Shown here: positions 33,709 through 46,358 of the stretch, one piece after another | Position numbering within the stretch: the first letter of the stretch is position 1 | Layout: each line of letters starts with the position of its first letter | Source: CAZTQN01 sp964615765 | GTDB taxonomy: Bacteria; Planctomycetota; Phycisphaerae; Phycisphaerales; UBA1924 | DNA length: 64,000 bases | Direction: 5' to 3' | NCBI GenBank assembly: GCA_964615765.1 | Contig: CAZTQN010000003.1 | Coordinates: forward strand, 124,001-188,000 | Made by a program: the position numbers and the translations under genes | Notes under the pieces: model-generated | What the model was told of the DNA's origin: nothing | The model's input: only the letters and a program-made list of their open reading frames with translations | Databases searched by the model: none

Positions 33709-35235
33709 ATGTCTGAAGGTGACAACTCGGGATCGGTCGGTAGTGGGACAAGCGGAGCCTTCGGCGCGGCGAACGCCGGGCCGATCAACGTGCTGCTGGT
33801 TGGCGGGGGCGGGCGCGAGCACGCGCTGGCGTGGAAGATCCGGTCCTCGCCGCGGTGCGGGGAGCTGTTCATCACCGACGCGGGCAACCCCGGGCTGGCG
33901 GCGCTCGGAACGCCGGTGGATGTGCCCGTGGAGATGCGGCAGATCTACCGCCTGCAGAGTTTCTGCGAGAAGCGGAACGTCGGGCTGGTGGTGATCGGTC
34001 CGGAAGAGCCGCTGGCGGCGGGGATGGTCGACGCGCTGCTGGCGCCCGGGCGCGTGGTGTTCGGGCCGACGGCCGACGCGGCCCGGCTGGAGGCGGACAA
34101 GGCGTGGTGCAAGACGCTCCTGCGTGGGGCGTCGATCCCGACGGGCGATGGGCGGATCTTTACCGATCCGGAGCACGCGCGGGCGTATGTCGAAAGCCGC
34201 GTGACCGACGAGCCGGCGCTGAGCACGCTGCGCGACGAGGCGGTGCAGTACCGCGACCCGTCGGAGCGGCGGCGGTTCATCGCGCAGCGCGTGCGGACTG
34301 ATCGTGCGCTGCAGGCGATCTACACCAAGCGGCATGAAGACCTGCCCGTCATCAAGGCGGCGGGGCTGGCGAAGGGCAAGGGCGTGATTCTGCCGGCGAC
34401 GCTCGCCGAGGCGATCGACGCGATCGACCGCATCATGGTCAAGCTCGAGTTCGGCGAGGCGGGGCGAACGTGCCTGGTGGAAGAGCGGCTGGAAGGGCGC
34501 GAGGTGTCGGTGCTGGCGCTGGTGGACGGCAAGAGCATCTACCTGCTCGAGCCGTGCCAGGATCACAAGCGTCTTGGCGATCACGACGCCGGGCCCAACA
34601 CGGGCGGCATGGGCGTCGTGTGTCCGGGCGGGCTGCGGTCGTTTGACTCTGGCGACGAGGGGGACGCGGAACTGGTGCGGCAGATCGAGGCCGAGATCCT
34701 GGTGCCGACGCTCGACGCGCTGCGCCGGGAAGGGATCGACTATCGCGGCGTGCTGTACGCGGGGCTGATGCTGACGCCCGGCGGGCCCAAGGTGCTTGAG
34801 TACAACTGCCGCTTCGGCGACCCGGAGTGTCAGGCGCTGATGATGCGGCTGGATTCGGACATCATCGAGCTGATGCTCGCCGTGGGGCATCGGCGGCTGG
34901 ACGAGGCGCTGATCCGATGGTCACCGGCGGCGAGCTGCTGCGTGGTGCTGGCGGCGAAGGGGTATCCGGACAAGCCGGTGCGCGGGACGCCGATCACGGG
35001 GCTGGACGAGGCGGCGAAACTGCCGGGCGTGCAAATCTTCCACGCGGGGACGCGCCGCGAGGCCGACGGAACGATCGTGACCGCGGGCGGGCGCGTGCTG
35101 AGCGTGTGCGCGGCGGGCGATTCGCCGGCGCAGGCGCGGCAGCGCGCGTACGACGCCGTCAAGAAAATCCGCTTCGACGGGATGCAGGTGCGCCAGGACA
35201 TCGGCGCGGCGTCGCTCGCGTCGGCCGGCCGATGA
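33709..35235 (+). CDS. purD: Phosphoribosylamine-glycine ligase PurD
   Basis: Second step of purine synthesis: joins glycine to phosphoribosylamine using ATP. 508 residues, about 80 longer than the E. coli enzyme (429). The additions are a Gly/Ser-rich N-terminus (about 24 residues before INVLLVGGGGREHAL) and about 45 residues inserted at about 153-210, between the first ATP-grasp strands and LPVIKAAGLAKGKGV. Other marks are DHKRLGDHDAGPNTGGMG, GVLYAGLMLTPGGPKVLEYN and RFGDPECQALMMRL. No other purine genes are adjacent. The end is convergent with pdxH, 18 bases away. Confidence 0.95.
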   Translation: MSEGDNSGSVGSGTSGAFGAANAGPINVLLVGGGGREHALAWKIRSSPRCGELFITDAGNPGLAALGTPVDVPVEMRQIYRLQSFCEKRNVGLVVIGPEEPLAAGMVDALLAPGRVVFGPTADAARLEADKAWCKTLLRGASIPTGDGRIFTDPEHARAYVESRVTDEPALSTLRDEAVQYRDPSERRRFIAQRVRTDRALQAIYTKRHEDLPVIKAAGLAKGKGVILPATLAEAIDAIDRIMVKLEFGEAGRTCLVEERLEGREVSVLALVDGKSIYLLEPCQDHKRLGDHDAGPNTGGMGVVCPGGLRSFDSGDEGDAELVRQIEAEILVPTLDALRREGIDYRGVLYAGLMLTPGGPKVLEYNCRFGDPECQALMMRLDSDIIELMLAVGHRRLDEALIRWSPAASCCVVLAAKGYPDKPVRGTPITGLDEAAKLPGVQIFHAGTRREADGTIVTAGGRVLSVCAAGDSPAQARQRAYDAVKKIRFDGMQVRQDIGAASLASAGR

Positions 35236-35253
35236 ACGGGCGCGGCGGACGCG

Positions 35254-35976
35254 TTACGGGTTCAGGCGTGTGGCCCGCCAGGGCGAGAAGCGCGGCGCGG
35301 CGTCCGTCGGGCCGGCGGCCGGGTCGTAGCCGTCGATGAGATCGCGGCGCCACTCGGCGCGGTCGTGCAGGCGGCCGCCGACGCCTTCCCAGAGTTCCAC
35401 GCGTGTGGCCCACAGGTTGAACCCGCCCCAGTTGGGCGGGCGCGGGATCGACACGCTCGCGGGCGGCTTGGCGAGATCGAGCAGCGAGATGTTGAAGCGG
35501 GCCATGATCTCGCGGACACGCTCGACCAGTTCGCTGCGCGCGGCGAGCGGCTCGCTCTGGCGGCTGGCCCACGCGCCGAGGCGCGACAGGGCGGCGCGGC
35601 TGGCGAAGTAGCGGTCGCTCTCTTCCGGCGAGCATTTGACGACGACGCCCTCGACGCGGACCTGGCGGTGCGTGGCGTCGAAGTTGATGGCCGCCGCGGC
35701 CCGCGGGTTGAGCGCGAGTTGGCGGCCCTTGAAGCCGTCGTAGTTGGTGTAGAAGCGGACGGCGCCGCGCTGCGCGTCGACGCCCTTGCAGAGGACGATG
35801 CGGCAACTGGGCACGCCGTCGGGCGTGGAGGTGGCCAGGGCCATCGCGTCGGGGTCGTTGACCTTGCGAGCGGCGAGGGCCTCGTCGTACCACTTCTTGA
35901 AGATGGGCATCGGGTCGTCGGGGAGAGTTGCGGGGAGCGAGCCGATGAGCCCGAGGACCTGGTCGATCGTGGACAT
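35254..35976 (-). CDS. pdxH: Pyridoxamine 5'-phosphate oxidase
   Basis: FMN enzyme that makes pyridoxal 5'-phosphate from the pyridoxine or pyridoxamine form. 240 residues. The landmarks are ALATSTPDGVPSCRIVLCKG, FYTNYDGFKGRQLALNP, RQVRVEGVVVKCSPEESDRY and the diagnostic C-terminus of the family (WRATRLNP). ATG 35976 gives MSTIDQVLGLIG; the longer frame to 36153 would run into the divergent hrpA gene. The two starts are 47 bases apart, so a compact shared promoter region is expected. Confidence 0.95.
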   Translation of the reverse strand: MSTIDQVLGLIGSLPATLPDDPMPIFKKWYDEALAARKVNDPDAMALATSTPDGVPSCRIVLCKGVDAQRGAVRFYTNYDGFKGRQLALNPRAAAAINFDATHRQVRVEGVVVKCSPEESDRYFASRAALSRLGAWASRQSEPLAARSELVERVREIMARFNISLLDLAKPPASVSIPRPPNWGGFNLWATRVELWEGVGGRLHDRAEWRRDLIDGYDPAAGPTDAAPRFSPWRATRLNP

Positions 35977-36023
35977 GCGGGGTTTTAGGCGCGTGCGCCG
36001 GGCGCGCTCACTATCCTCGCCCC

Positions 36024-40136
<4,113 letters not shown>

Positions 40137-40212
40137 ACGCAGACTCGGTTTACGAGCGCGAGAGCGGACCGCTGTCGCGGCGCGCCGCTGGTCCTTTGCG
40201 ATTTCTTTACAC

Positions 40213-40243
40213 ACACAATCCTGTATGTTTGTTGAGATTGTGT
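40213..40243. promoter_or_regulatory. Inverted repeat upstream of the pseudopilin gene (candidate operator/promoter)
   Basis: ACACAATC (40213-40220) and GATTGTGT (40236-40243) form an 8-bp dyad with a 15-base spacer in the most AT-rich patch of this region. TTTAC flanks the left arm and GTAAA the right. A TTGAGA at 40232-40237 could be a -35 element. It lies about 110 bases before the pseudopilin start. A regulator-binding site is inferred. Confidence 0.45.
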
Positions 40244-40354
40244 AAACACGCGAATTCTTAATGTCTCCCCGCTTCGCCTTCCGCCCCGCCGGACACTATT
40301 TTGTCGGCCAGCATCGGTGGTGTGTGTGCGGCCGATCGCGACATGGAGAAATGC

Positions 40355-41464
40355 ATGGATATGACGCTTGCGGCAGCACGGCCGGCTCCTGGTCCCGCCC
40401 GGTCGGCGTTCACGCTCATCGAACTTCTGGTGGTGATCGCCATCATTGCACTGCTGATCGGGATCCTGCTGCCCTCCTTGGGCAAGGCCCGCGATTCGGC
40501 TCGGGCGCTCGTCGCCGGCAACAACGCGCGGCAGGTGGCGGTCGGGGTCAACACGTACACAACGGACAACAAGGACCTGGTTCCGCTCTCGTACGTCTAC
40601 CCGGTTTCGGTCGACAGCTCCGAGTGGCGCGTGGAAGACCAGCAGGAAACGCCGCCCAACGGCGGCGCTGCGGGGTACATCCACTGGTCGTACTCGCTGT
40701 TCGAGGATGGCGGGCGGGTTCCGGAAGAAGCGTTCACGTCGGCGGCGATGAGCAACAAGGGCCTGCCGCGCTCGAACCCGGGCGGGAACGACCGTGACTG
40801 GGAGCCGGGGCAGGTGGCCCGGAACTCGGCGAGCCAGCGCGGCAACGCCGGTTCGCTGAAGGATCGCCAGGTGGCGCGGATCGCGTTCGCCGGCAACGGC
40901 GCGCTGTTTCCTCGCAACAAGATGAACGTCTTCTCGCCGCGGAAGATCCGTCAGGCCAACATCGCGAGCGTCGAGAATCCGTCGCAGACGATCCTCGTCG
41001 CGGAGATGATGGACGCCAAGAACGGGTACCGGGCGTGGAAGGACGCGCCGGGCAGCTACATCGCCAGCCACCGCCCGATCGTGCCGTTCACCGGCATCTC
41101 GGCGACGGCGTACGAGCAGACGCCCGTCAATTCATTCAGCCTGCAGTACTTCCCCGCCGACAGCTCGTTCATCCGCGACGTGACGAACGTGGCGGAAGGC
41201 TCGAGCAACGACGAGCGGCCCGGCGCCAACCCGTTCAACATGGTGGCCCGGCACCACGGCGGCAAGGGCGAGTACGGCAGCGCGAACTTCGCCTTTGTCG
41301 ACGGTCACGTTGATCGCATGAGCGTGGTCGAGTCGGTTCAGAAGAACCTGTGGGGTGACCGGTTCTACTCCCTGACGGGCAACAACCGCGTGGTGCGCGT
41401 CCGCAAGCCCGCGTCCGGCAACGCTCTGTGGGAGAACGACAACCGCGAGTTCGGCTTGCCCTGA
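40355..41464 (+). CDS. Type II/IV pseudopilin-like protein
   Basis: A 369-residue protein with the prepilin cleavage/methylation signal ARSAFTLIELLVVIAIIALL: the mature protein would start at the Phe and keep the conserved Glu at position 5. The helical stalk runs on to SLGKARDSARALVAGNN. The globular part ends in the HHGGKGEYGSANFAFVDGHV block, the H-X9-DG motif of planctomycete pseudopilins. A prepilin peptidase must process it, and it would act in a pilus or type II-like secretion system. GGAGAA (40345-40350) precedes the chosen ATG 40355; ATGs at 40343 and 40361 are alternatives. A terminator separates it from the large secreted protein downstream. Confidence 0.88.
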   Translation: MDMTLAAARPAPGPARSAFTLIELLVVIAIIALLIGILLPSLGKARDSARALVAGNNARQVAVGVNTYTTDNKDLVPLSYVYPVSVDSSEWRVEDQQETPPNGGAAGYIHWSYSLFEDGGRVPEEAFTSAAMSNKGLPRSNPGGNDRDWEPGQVARNSASQRGNAGSLKDRQVARIAFAGNGALFPRNKMNVFSPRKIRQANIASVENPSQTILVAEMMDAKNGYRAWKDAPGSYIASHRPIVPFTGISATAYEQTPVNSFSLQYFPADSSFIRDVTNVAEGSSNDERPGANPFNMVARHHGGKGEYGSANFAFVDGHVDRMSVVESVQKNLWGDRFYSLTGNNRVVRVRKPASGNALWENDNREFGLP

Positions 41465-41476
41465 TTGACTCTTCGC

Positions 41477-41511
41477 CAGCACGACTCGCTGACCCGGGTC
41501 GTGCTGATTTT
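41477..41511 (+). terminator. Terminator after the pseudopilin gene
   Basis: CAGCACGAC (41477-41485) pairs with GTCGTGCTG (41498-41506) over a 12-base loop, followed by ATTTT. It lies 13 bases after the pseudopilin stop. Confidence 0.75.
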
Positions 41512-41677
41512 CCTTCGCCCGCCTGTGACTGCAACGTTGACGTCGAGCGGCTTGCCCCGTGTTCGGGAGCGGGCTCGGACGTGTGACGCCCGCGGTCATG
41601 CCGCGCTCGGCGCGAGGGAACCGTCGTTGTTGTCCGTGTTCGGTGTCGGATTCCCGTCCAGAGAAAGAGGAGCACAC

Positions 41678-44600
41678 ATGAACGTGCAGAAGAAGATGCT
41701 GCTGGCGGCCAGCGGCGCGGTGCTTGGGCTGTCGGCGCTCGCCGCCGCCCAGCCGGCGGTCGTGACCTTGTCGGGCGCGACGCTGCTCGAGAACCTTGTC
41801 AGCCAGCGTGCGTCGTCGATCGACTTCATCGACGCCGACGGCGACGGGATCGCGCGCGGTTACCCGCAGCAGGCCAACGCGCCGTTCGTTGACCAGCTGG
41901 CTCCGTTCGAACTGCCCACGGCCTCCGGCGCCGCCGCGACCTGGAGCGCCAACGCGTGGTGGGCGCTGTCGTATCACGCCATCGGTTCGACCAACGGGTA
42001 CCAGGAACTGATCAACATCGGCCGCACGTACACGACGACCGACTCGCTGCCGACGTCGGTGGTCCCGCTCAACATCGCCCCGCAGCGCACCGACGACATG
42101 GTGCTGCAGCGCCGCTCGATCGCGTACTACAACCGCTACATCTACTTCCGCGGCGGCTCGGCGTTCGATGACATCTCCCCCGAGTTCCCCCCGACCGTCA
42201 CGTTCATTGTCAACCAGGCCAACCCGGCCGGTCTGCCCGTTCGCGCGTGGCAGCGCTTCGTGCTGACCGCGGAACTCTCCGGCGCCCAGGAAGTTCCGGC
42301 GAACGCGAGCTCCGCGACCGGCAGCGCCACGCTGGTGATCCAGTTGCTCCCCGGTCCGGACGGCGTGGCCAACACCGCCGACGACACCAACACCTGGACG
42401 CTCAACGTCTCCTACGCCGGTCTCTCGGCGCCGGTGTCGGTCGCCCACATCCACCAGGCCCCGAACGGCACCAACGGGCCCGTGATCGTCGGGCTTGACG
42501 GCATGGGCGGCGCGTGGAACCTCATCACCCCGGGCCTCACCTCGCAGAGCACCGGCACGCAGACCGCTCCGGCTCCGTTCCCCGCGGCCCAGGTCAACAA
42601 CCTCCTGGCCGGCCTGACCTACGTCAACATCCACTCCTCGGCGTTCCCGGGCGGCGAAATCCGCGGGCAGCTGCGGACCGCGACTCCGGCGGGCAACAAG
42701 GGCGTCACCGCTCTCTACACCTCGACCGGCGGTTTCAACGCCGCCGCCGAGCGTGACGGCAACCCCGGTCCGTCGGTCCCCGCGGGCGTCGCCTCGACGT
42801 CCCCGAACGACGGTCTGACGCTGTTCGGCGGCGCGACCAACGACGCGGCCCCGATCGACGTGCCCGCGACCTACGCGACGCGCGTCAGCGGCTCGGCCTC
42901 TCCCAACGCCAACCCGAACACGGCGGGCTATGGCAACAACCCGCGCCTCGCCAAGAACCCCGACGGGACGGACACGACCCGCAACAACACGCTGGCCTCG
43001 CTGGCCCCCTCGGGCACGCCGACGGTGCCGGCGGCCAACCTGAACCGCCTGTCTCCCGACGCCAACACCATCTACGACACCTCGATCGTGTTCGCCCCGG
43101 TCGCCCCGGTCGTCAACTTCGGCACCGGCCTGACGACCATCACGATGACGGACCTGCAGTACCTCGGCGTCGCCGGCCGCCGCATCAACGGCGAGAACCT
43201 GGTCGCCGTCACGCGTGACTCGGGCTCCGGCACCCGCAACGCGTTCGACAACTCCCGCGGGATCGACCCCTCGTGGGGCGTCGGCGACAACGTCGGCACC
43301 GGCAACGCCAACAGCATCAACGACGCCCTCGGCGCCACGTTCCTCCCCTCCAACAAGGGCGGCAACAACCGCGTCGAACTGACCACCGCCAACCACCGCC
43401 TGGCCCTCGGCTATGTCGGTCCGGAGCGCGGCATCCCGATCTCGGGCGACTCGGCCTCCGGCTGGCTCACCCGCGGCGAACTGGCCATCCCCTCGGTCAT
43501 CAACGACATCTACGGCGGGACGCTCCCCAGCCGCCCGACCATCGCGCAGCTGCTCACCAACCGTCCGACGGTCATCGTTGAGAACATCAACGGCGTGAAT
43601 CACTCGGGCTGGGTCATCGGCGGCCCCGGCGTGCTCGCGACCTTCGGCGACCCGCGCTCGGCCCCGCCGGAAAAGGGCGGCTTCGGCTGGCTCGAACCGC
43701 AGGACTCCACCGGCTTCTTCGACATCAACGGCAACAGCGTGCGTGACGCCGTCGAGCCGCGCCCCGCGATCCTGAACCCCGGGATGCGCAACGTCGAGGC
43801 GGCCGCGTTCGTCAACAACATCACCCGCTCGATCGAAGCCTACACGGATATCCAGCCGCCCCCGCCCGAGACCAACTTCACCCCGGGCGAACTGGCCGCG
43901 CGTCGCTTCATCCTGACGGCGTCGCAGGACCTGGTGCAGGACCCGACCGACCCGGTCAACCTGATCCCGAACCCGGTTTTCAACGCCAGCCTGAAGGCGT
44001 TCGTGAACGCGGATCCGACGGTCGTGTACTCGCTCCCGCAGCTGCGGACGTTCGACGCGGGCGTCGCCCCGAGCAACTCGTCCAACAGCCGCGCCGGCAA
44101 GGTTCCGCTCCGCCGCATCGCCGCCAACACCTACTCTGACCAGGCCCTGGTCCCGGCGGGCGACAGCTACATCACGCAGAACGGCACGCTGCTGGGCTAC
44201 CCGGTGATCCCGGTCGCCTCGGGCCCGCAGACGTCGAGCGTCAACCTCCCGATCCGCAACCTGATCGCCGGCGACTTCAACGGCGACGGCCTCCGCAACA
44301 TCAACGACGCCGGCGAGATGATCGCCGCGTGGCGTCAGCGCAACGGCGGGCCGGTCTGGTCGGCCCCGAACGCGAGCGGCGCTCTGCTCACGACGGCGAC
44401 GAACGCCGGGCAGGTCGCTGACTCGGCCGGCGGGTTCGCCAGCATCGAAATCCTCGGCGACTTCAACGGCGACGGCTCGTTCACCCGCGCCGACGTCCGC
44501 TACTGGGCCGACGGTCTGGCCATCAGCCCGATGACCGGCAACCTCAACCGCAACGCCGGCTTCACCGCCGTTGACAACGCCTTCGGCGGCAACTTCTTCG

Positions 44601-45220
44601 GCACGACCATCGCCACCGGCAAGGCTTATCAGCCGGGCGACAGCCGCGGCGACGTCATCAACGGCAGCAACCTGAGCCTCGTGACCCGCGGCGGCCCGCC
44701 GATCGCTGGCGGCAACGCCGGCGTCATCGACGCCAACGACGTCGCCTACGTCTACGCCCAGTTCCGCCAGGCCGGCATCACCGGCGGGGCCGACTGGAGC
44801 AACGTCGCCGAAGCCGCCCTCTTCGACCTCTCGGCCGACATCACCGGCGACCTGGTCGTGAACCAGGCCGACGTGGATGACCTGGTCAAGAACATCCTGG
44901 GCACCTGCTACGGCGACCTCAACTTCGACGGGGCCGTCACGATCACCGAGCGTCAGACCGTCATCGCGAACGCCGGCACCCTCCCGGCGACCTGGGCCAA
45001 CGGCGACCTGAACGGCGACGGCGTCATCAACGCCGCCGACGCCAGCCTCGCTTGCCCGCAGGACGTCAACTGCGACGGCAACGTCACCGTCCAGGACATC
45101 TTCGACTTCCTGGGCTTCTACTTCGCCAACAACCCCAAGGCCAACATCAACGGGGCTGGCGGCCTGACCGTCCAGGACATCTTCGACTTCCTGTCCGCGT
45201 ACTTCGCCGGTCCGTGCTGA
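41678..45220 (+). CDS. Large secreted phosphate-binding-like protein with CHRD and dockerin-like domains
   Basis: A 1180-residue secreted protein. After the signal peptide (NVQKKMLLAASGAVLGLSAL, cut near AAA-Q) comes VVTLSGATLLENLV, like the first strand of PstS-type binding proteins. A CHRD domain follows at about 193-334 (LTAELSGAQEVPANAS, VAHIHQAPNGTNGPV, GGEIRGQL). A second part holds TRDSGSGTRNAF (near 510), the SGSGTR phosphate-loop pattern of PstS. From about 860 there are repeated calcium-loop units (GDFNGDGLRNINDA, GDFNGDGSFTRAD, GDLNGDGVINAAD), and the end is two QDIFDFL units closing in YFAGPC. The N-terminal binding-protein assignment is an inference from short motifs. AGAGGAG precedes ATG 41678. 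Confidence 0.75.
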   Translation: MNVQKKMLLAASGAVLGLSALAAAQPAVVTLSGATLLENLVSQRASSIDFIDADGDGIARGYPQQANAPFVDQLAPFELPTASGAAATWSANAWWALSYHAIGSTNGYQELINIGRTYTTTDSLPTSVVPLNIAPQRTDDMVLQRRSIAYYNRYIYFRGGSAFDDISPEFPPTVTFIVNQANPAGLPVRAWQRFVLTAELSGAQEVPANASSATGSATLVIQLLPGPDGVANTADDTNTWTLNVSYAGLSAPVSVAHIHQAPNGTNGPVIVGLDGMGGAWNLITPGLTSQSTGTQTAPAPFPAAQVNNLLAGLTYVNIHSSAFPGGEIRGQLRTATPAGNKGVTALYTSTGGFNAAAERDGNPGPSVPAGVASTSPNDGLTLFGGATNDAAPIDVPATYATRVSGSASPNANPNTAGYGNNPRLAKNPDGTDTTRNNTLASLAPSGTPTVPAANLNRLSPDANTIYDTSIVFAPVAPVVNFGTGLTTITMTDLQYLGVAGRRINGENLVAVTRDSGSGTRNAFDNSRGIDPSWGVGDNVGTGNANSINDALGATFLPSNKGGNNRVELTTANHRLALGYVGPERGIPISGDSASGWLTRGELAIPSVINDIYGGTLPSRPTIAQLLTNRPTVIVENINGVNHSGWVIGGPGVLATFGDPRSAPPEKGGFGWLEPQDSTGFFDINGNSVRDAVEPRPAILNPGMRNVEAAAFVNNITRSIEAYTDIQPPPPETNFTPGELAARRFILTASQDLVQDPTDPVNLIPNPVFNASLKAFVNADPTVVYSLPQLRTFDAGVAPSNSSNSRAGKVPLRRIAANTYSDQALVPAGDSYITQNGTLLGYPVIPVASGPQTSSVNLPIRNLIAGDFNGDGLRNINDAGEMIAAWRQRNGGPVWSAPNASGALLTTATNAGQVADSAGGFASIEILGDFNGDGSFTRADVRYWADGLAISPMTGNLNRNAGFTAVDNAFGGNFFGTTIATGKAYQPGDSRGDVINGSNLSLVTRGGPPIAGGNAGVIDANDVAYVYAQFRQAGITGGADWSNVAEAALFDLSADITGDLVVNQADVDDLVKNILGTCYGDLNFDGAVTITERQTVIANAGTLPATWANGDLNGDGVINAADASLACPQDVNCDGNVTVQDIFDFLGFYFANNPKANINGAGGLTVQDIFDFLSAYFAGPC
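45086..45193 (+). repeat. 27-base direct repeat in the dockerin-like tail
   Basis: An identical 27-base segment occurs at 45086-45112 and 45167-45193, both coding TVQDIFDFL in the last 45 residues of the large secreted protein. Identical codons over the whole repeat point to a recent duplication or gene conversion. Confidence 0.9.
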
Positions 45221-45262
45221 TTTCCCGCACCGATCGACACAACTCGACTTTGTGATCTGTTG

Positions 45263-45297
45263 GCCGGGCCCCGTTCACGCGGGGCCCGGCTTTTTTT
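45263..45297 (+). terminator. Strong terminator after the large secreted protein
   Basis: GCCGGGCCCC (45263-45272), 8-base loop, GGGGCCCGGC (45281-45290), then seven T. It ends transcription 43 bases after the stop and shows that the next gene needs its own start signals. Confidence 0.92.
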
Positions 45298-45338
45298 CGC
45301 ACTCGGCGCGAGTGCCGACCGACGCACTACGCTCATCC

Positions 45339-46358
45339 GTGCCGCCCGCCGCCGCCTCCGATACCGCCACCGTCGAGCTGCTGACCAATCAGCTGCTGCT
45401 GCTGGCGACGATCGTCGGCGCGATCGCGGCGCTGCCCGCCCTGATCCAGTTCATCCTCGACCGCGCCAAGCGGCGGGAGCGGCTGGACCTGGCCATCGAG
45501 GATGCGCCCACACCCGACCCGCGCCGCGAGCCGGTGCGGCTTGTCGGCCTGGAAACCTTGCAGGCCGACATCGCCGACTTGGTCGACCGCGTCGCCCACC
45601 CGGAGCGATACGCCAACCTGCGGCTGGGCAACGAGATCCTCATCATCGGGCCCGAACAATCCGGGCGGCGCACGCTGGCCCGGTGGATCGCGCAGCAGGG
45701 CGGCGTTCGGCGCATCGTCACCGTGCACAACCCGCGCTTCAGCGAGGCGCTGGCGCGGGCCAAGCGTCTTGTTCGGCGCAGCGGCGACGAGAAGATCCTG
45801 CTGCTGATCCCGAACATCGACGACATCTTCGACGAACCGGAGAAGGACGAGGACGAGGAGATCCAGGCCGAGCTTGACGCGCTGGTGGAAGCGATCGCGA
45901 ACAAGTCGAACATCCTGGTCGTCGGCACGGCCCGGTCGCTCGCCGAGGGCGACGACCTGGACAATCTGTTCGGTTTCAAGGTGCTTCTGCCCGGCGCGCC
46001 GGCGGTGAAGGCTCGACCCGCGTCGCAGCGCCCGTCACGCGGGTCGGAGCACGACCGCCTGCTCCGGGCCGTCGCTCGCGACGCGCTCGAGCGGGCGGGG
46101 CGCGAGGGCTTCCCGCTCGATGGGCTGAGCATCGACGACGCGCTGACGCGGCTCTTGGCCCGCGTCGCCAACCCGGCGGAGATCGAGGACACGCTGGAGG
46201 CGGCGCGGACGACGTCGATCTATCTGCACGCCGCCGGAACCGCCGCGGCGACGACGATCACGCCCGACGTCCTCGACAAGGCCATCCGTCGCGTGATGGG
46301 TCCGGGCGCCGCGCCGTCGCCCGACCCGCACCGCGAGGTCACAGCAGGAACACCTTGA
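45339..46358 (+). CDS. Membrane-anchored AAA-like ATPase homologue with altered P-loop
   Basis: A 339-residue protein. A short N-terminus and one transmembrane helix (NQLLLLATIVGAIAALPALIQ) are followed by a cytosolic AAA-like domain. Where a Walker A lysine is expected the sequence is IIGPEQSGRRTLARW, with Arg-Arg for Lys-Thr. A Walker B-like strand reads ILLLIPNIDDIFDEP, followed by a very acidic run (KDEDEEIQAE). VVGTARSLAEGDDL stands at the sensor 1 position. ATP hydrolysis is therefore doubtful. GTG 45339 is the likely start because the terminator ends at 45297; GTG 45312 is also possible. Its 3' end overlaps the convergent OPT gene by 20 bases. Confidence 0.65.
   Translation: MPPAAASDTATVELLTNQLLLLATIVGAIAALPALIQFILDRAKRRERLDLAIEDAPTPDPRREPVRLVGLETLQADIADLVDRVAHPERYANLRLGNEILIIGPEQSGRRTLARWIAQQGGVRRIVTVHNPRFSEALARAKRLVRRSGDEKILLLIPNIDDIFDEPEKDEDEEIQAELDALVEAIANKSNILVVGTARSLAEGDDLDNLFGFKVLLPGAPAVKARPASQRPSRGSEHDRLLRAVARDALERAGREGFPLDGLSIDDALTRLLARVANPAEIEDTLEAARTTSIYLHAAGTAAATTITPDVLDKAIRRVMGPGAAPSPDPHREVTAGTP

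Noticed and set aside
40166..40194. Possible terminator after hrpA
   Set aside because: Only a 5-bp outer arm (GGACC/GGTCC) around a loopless palindrome and a T-run of three; too weak to list.
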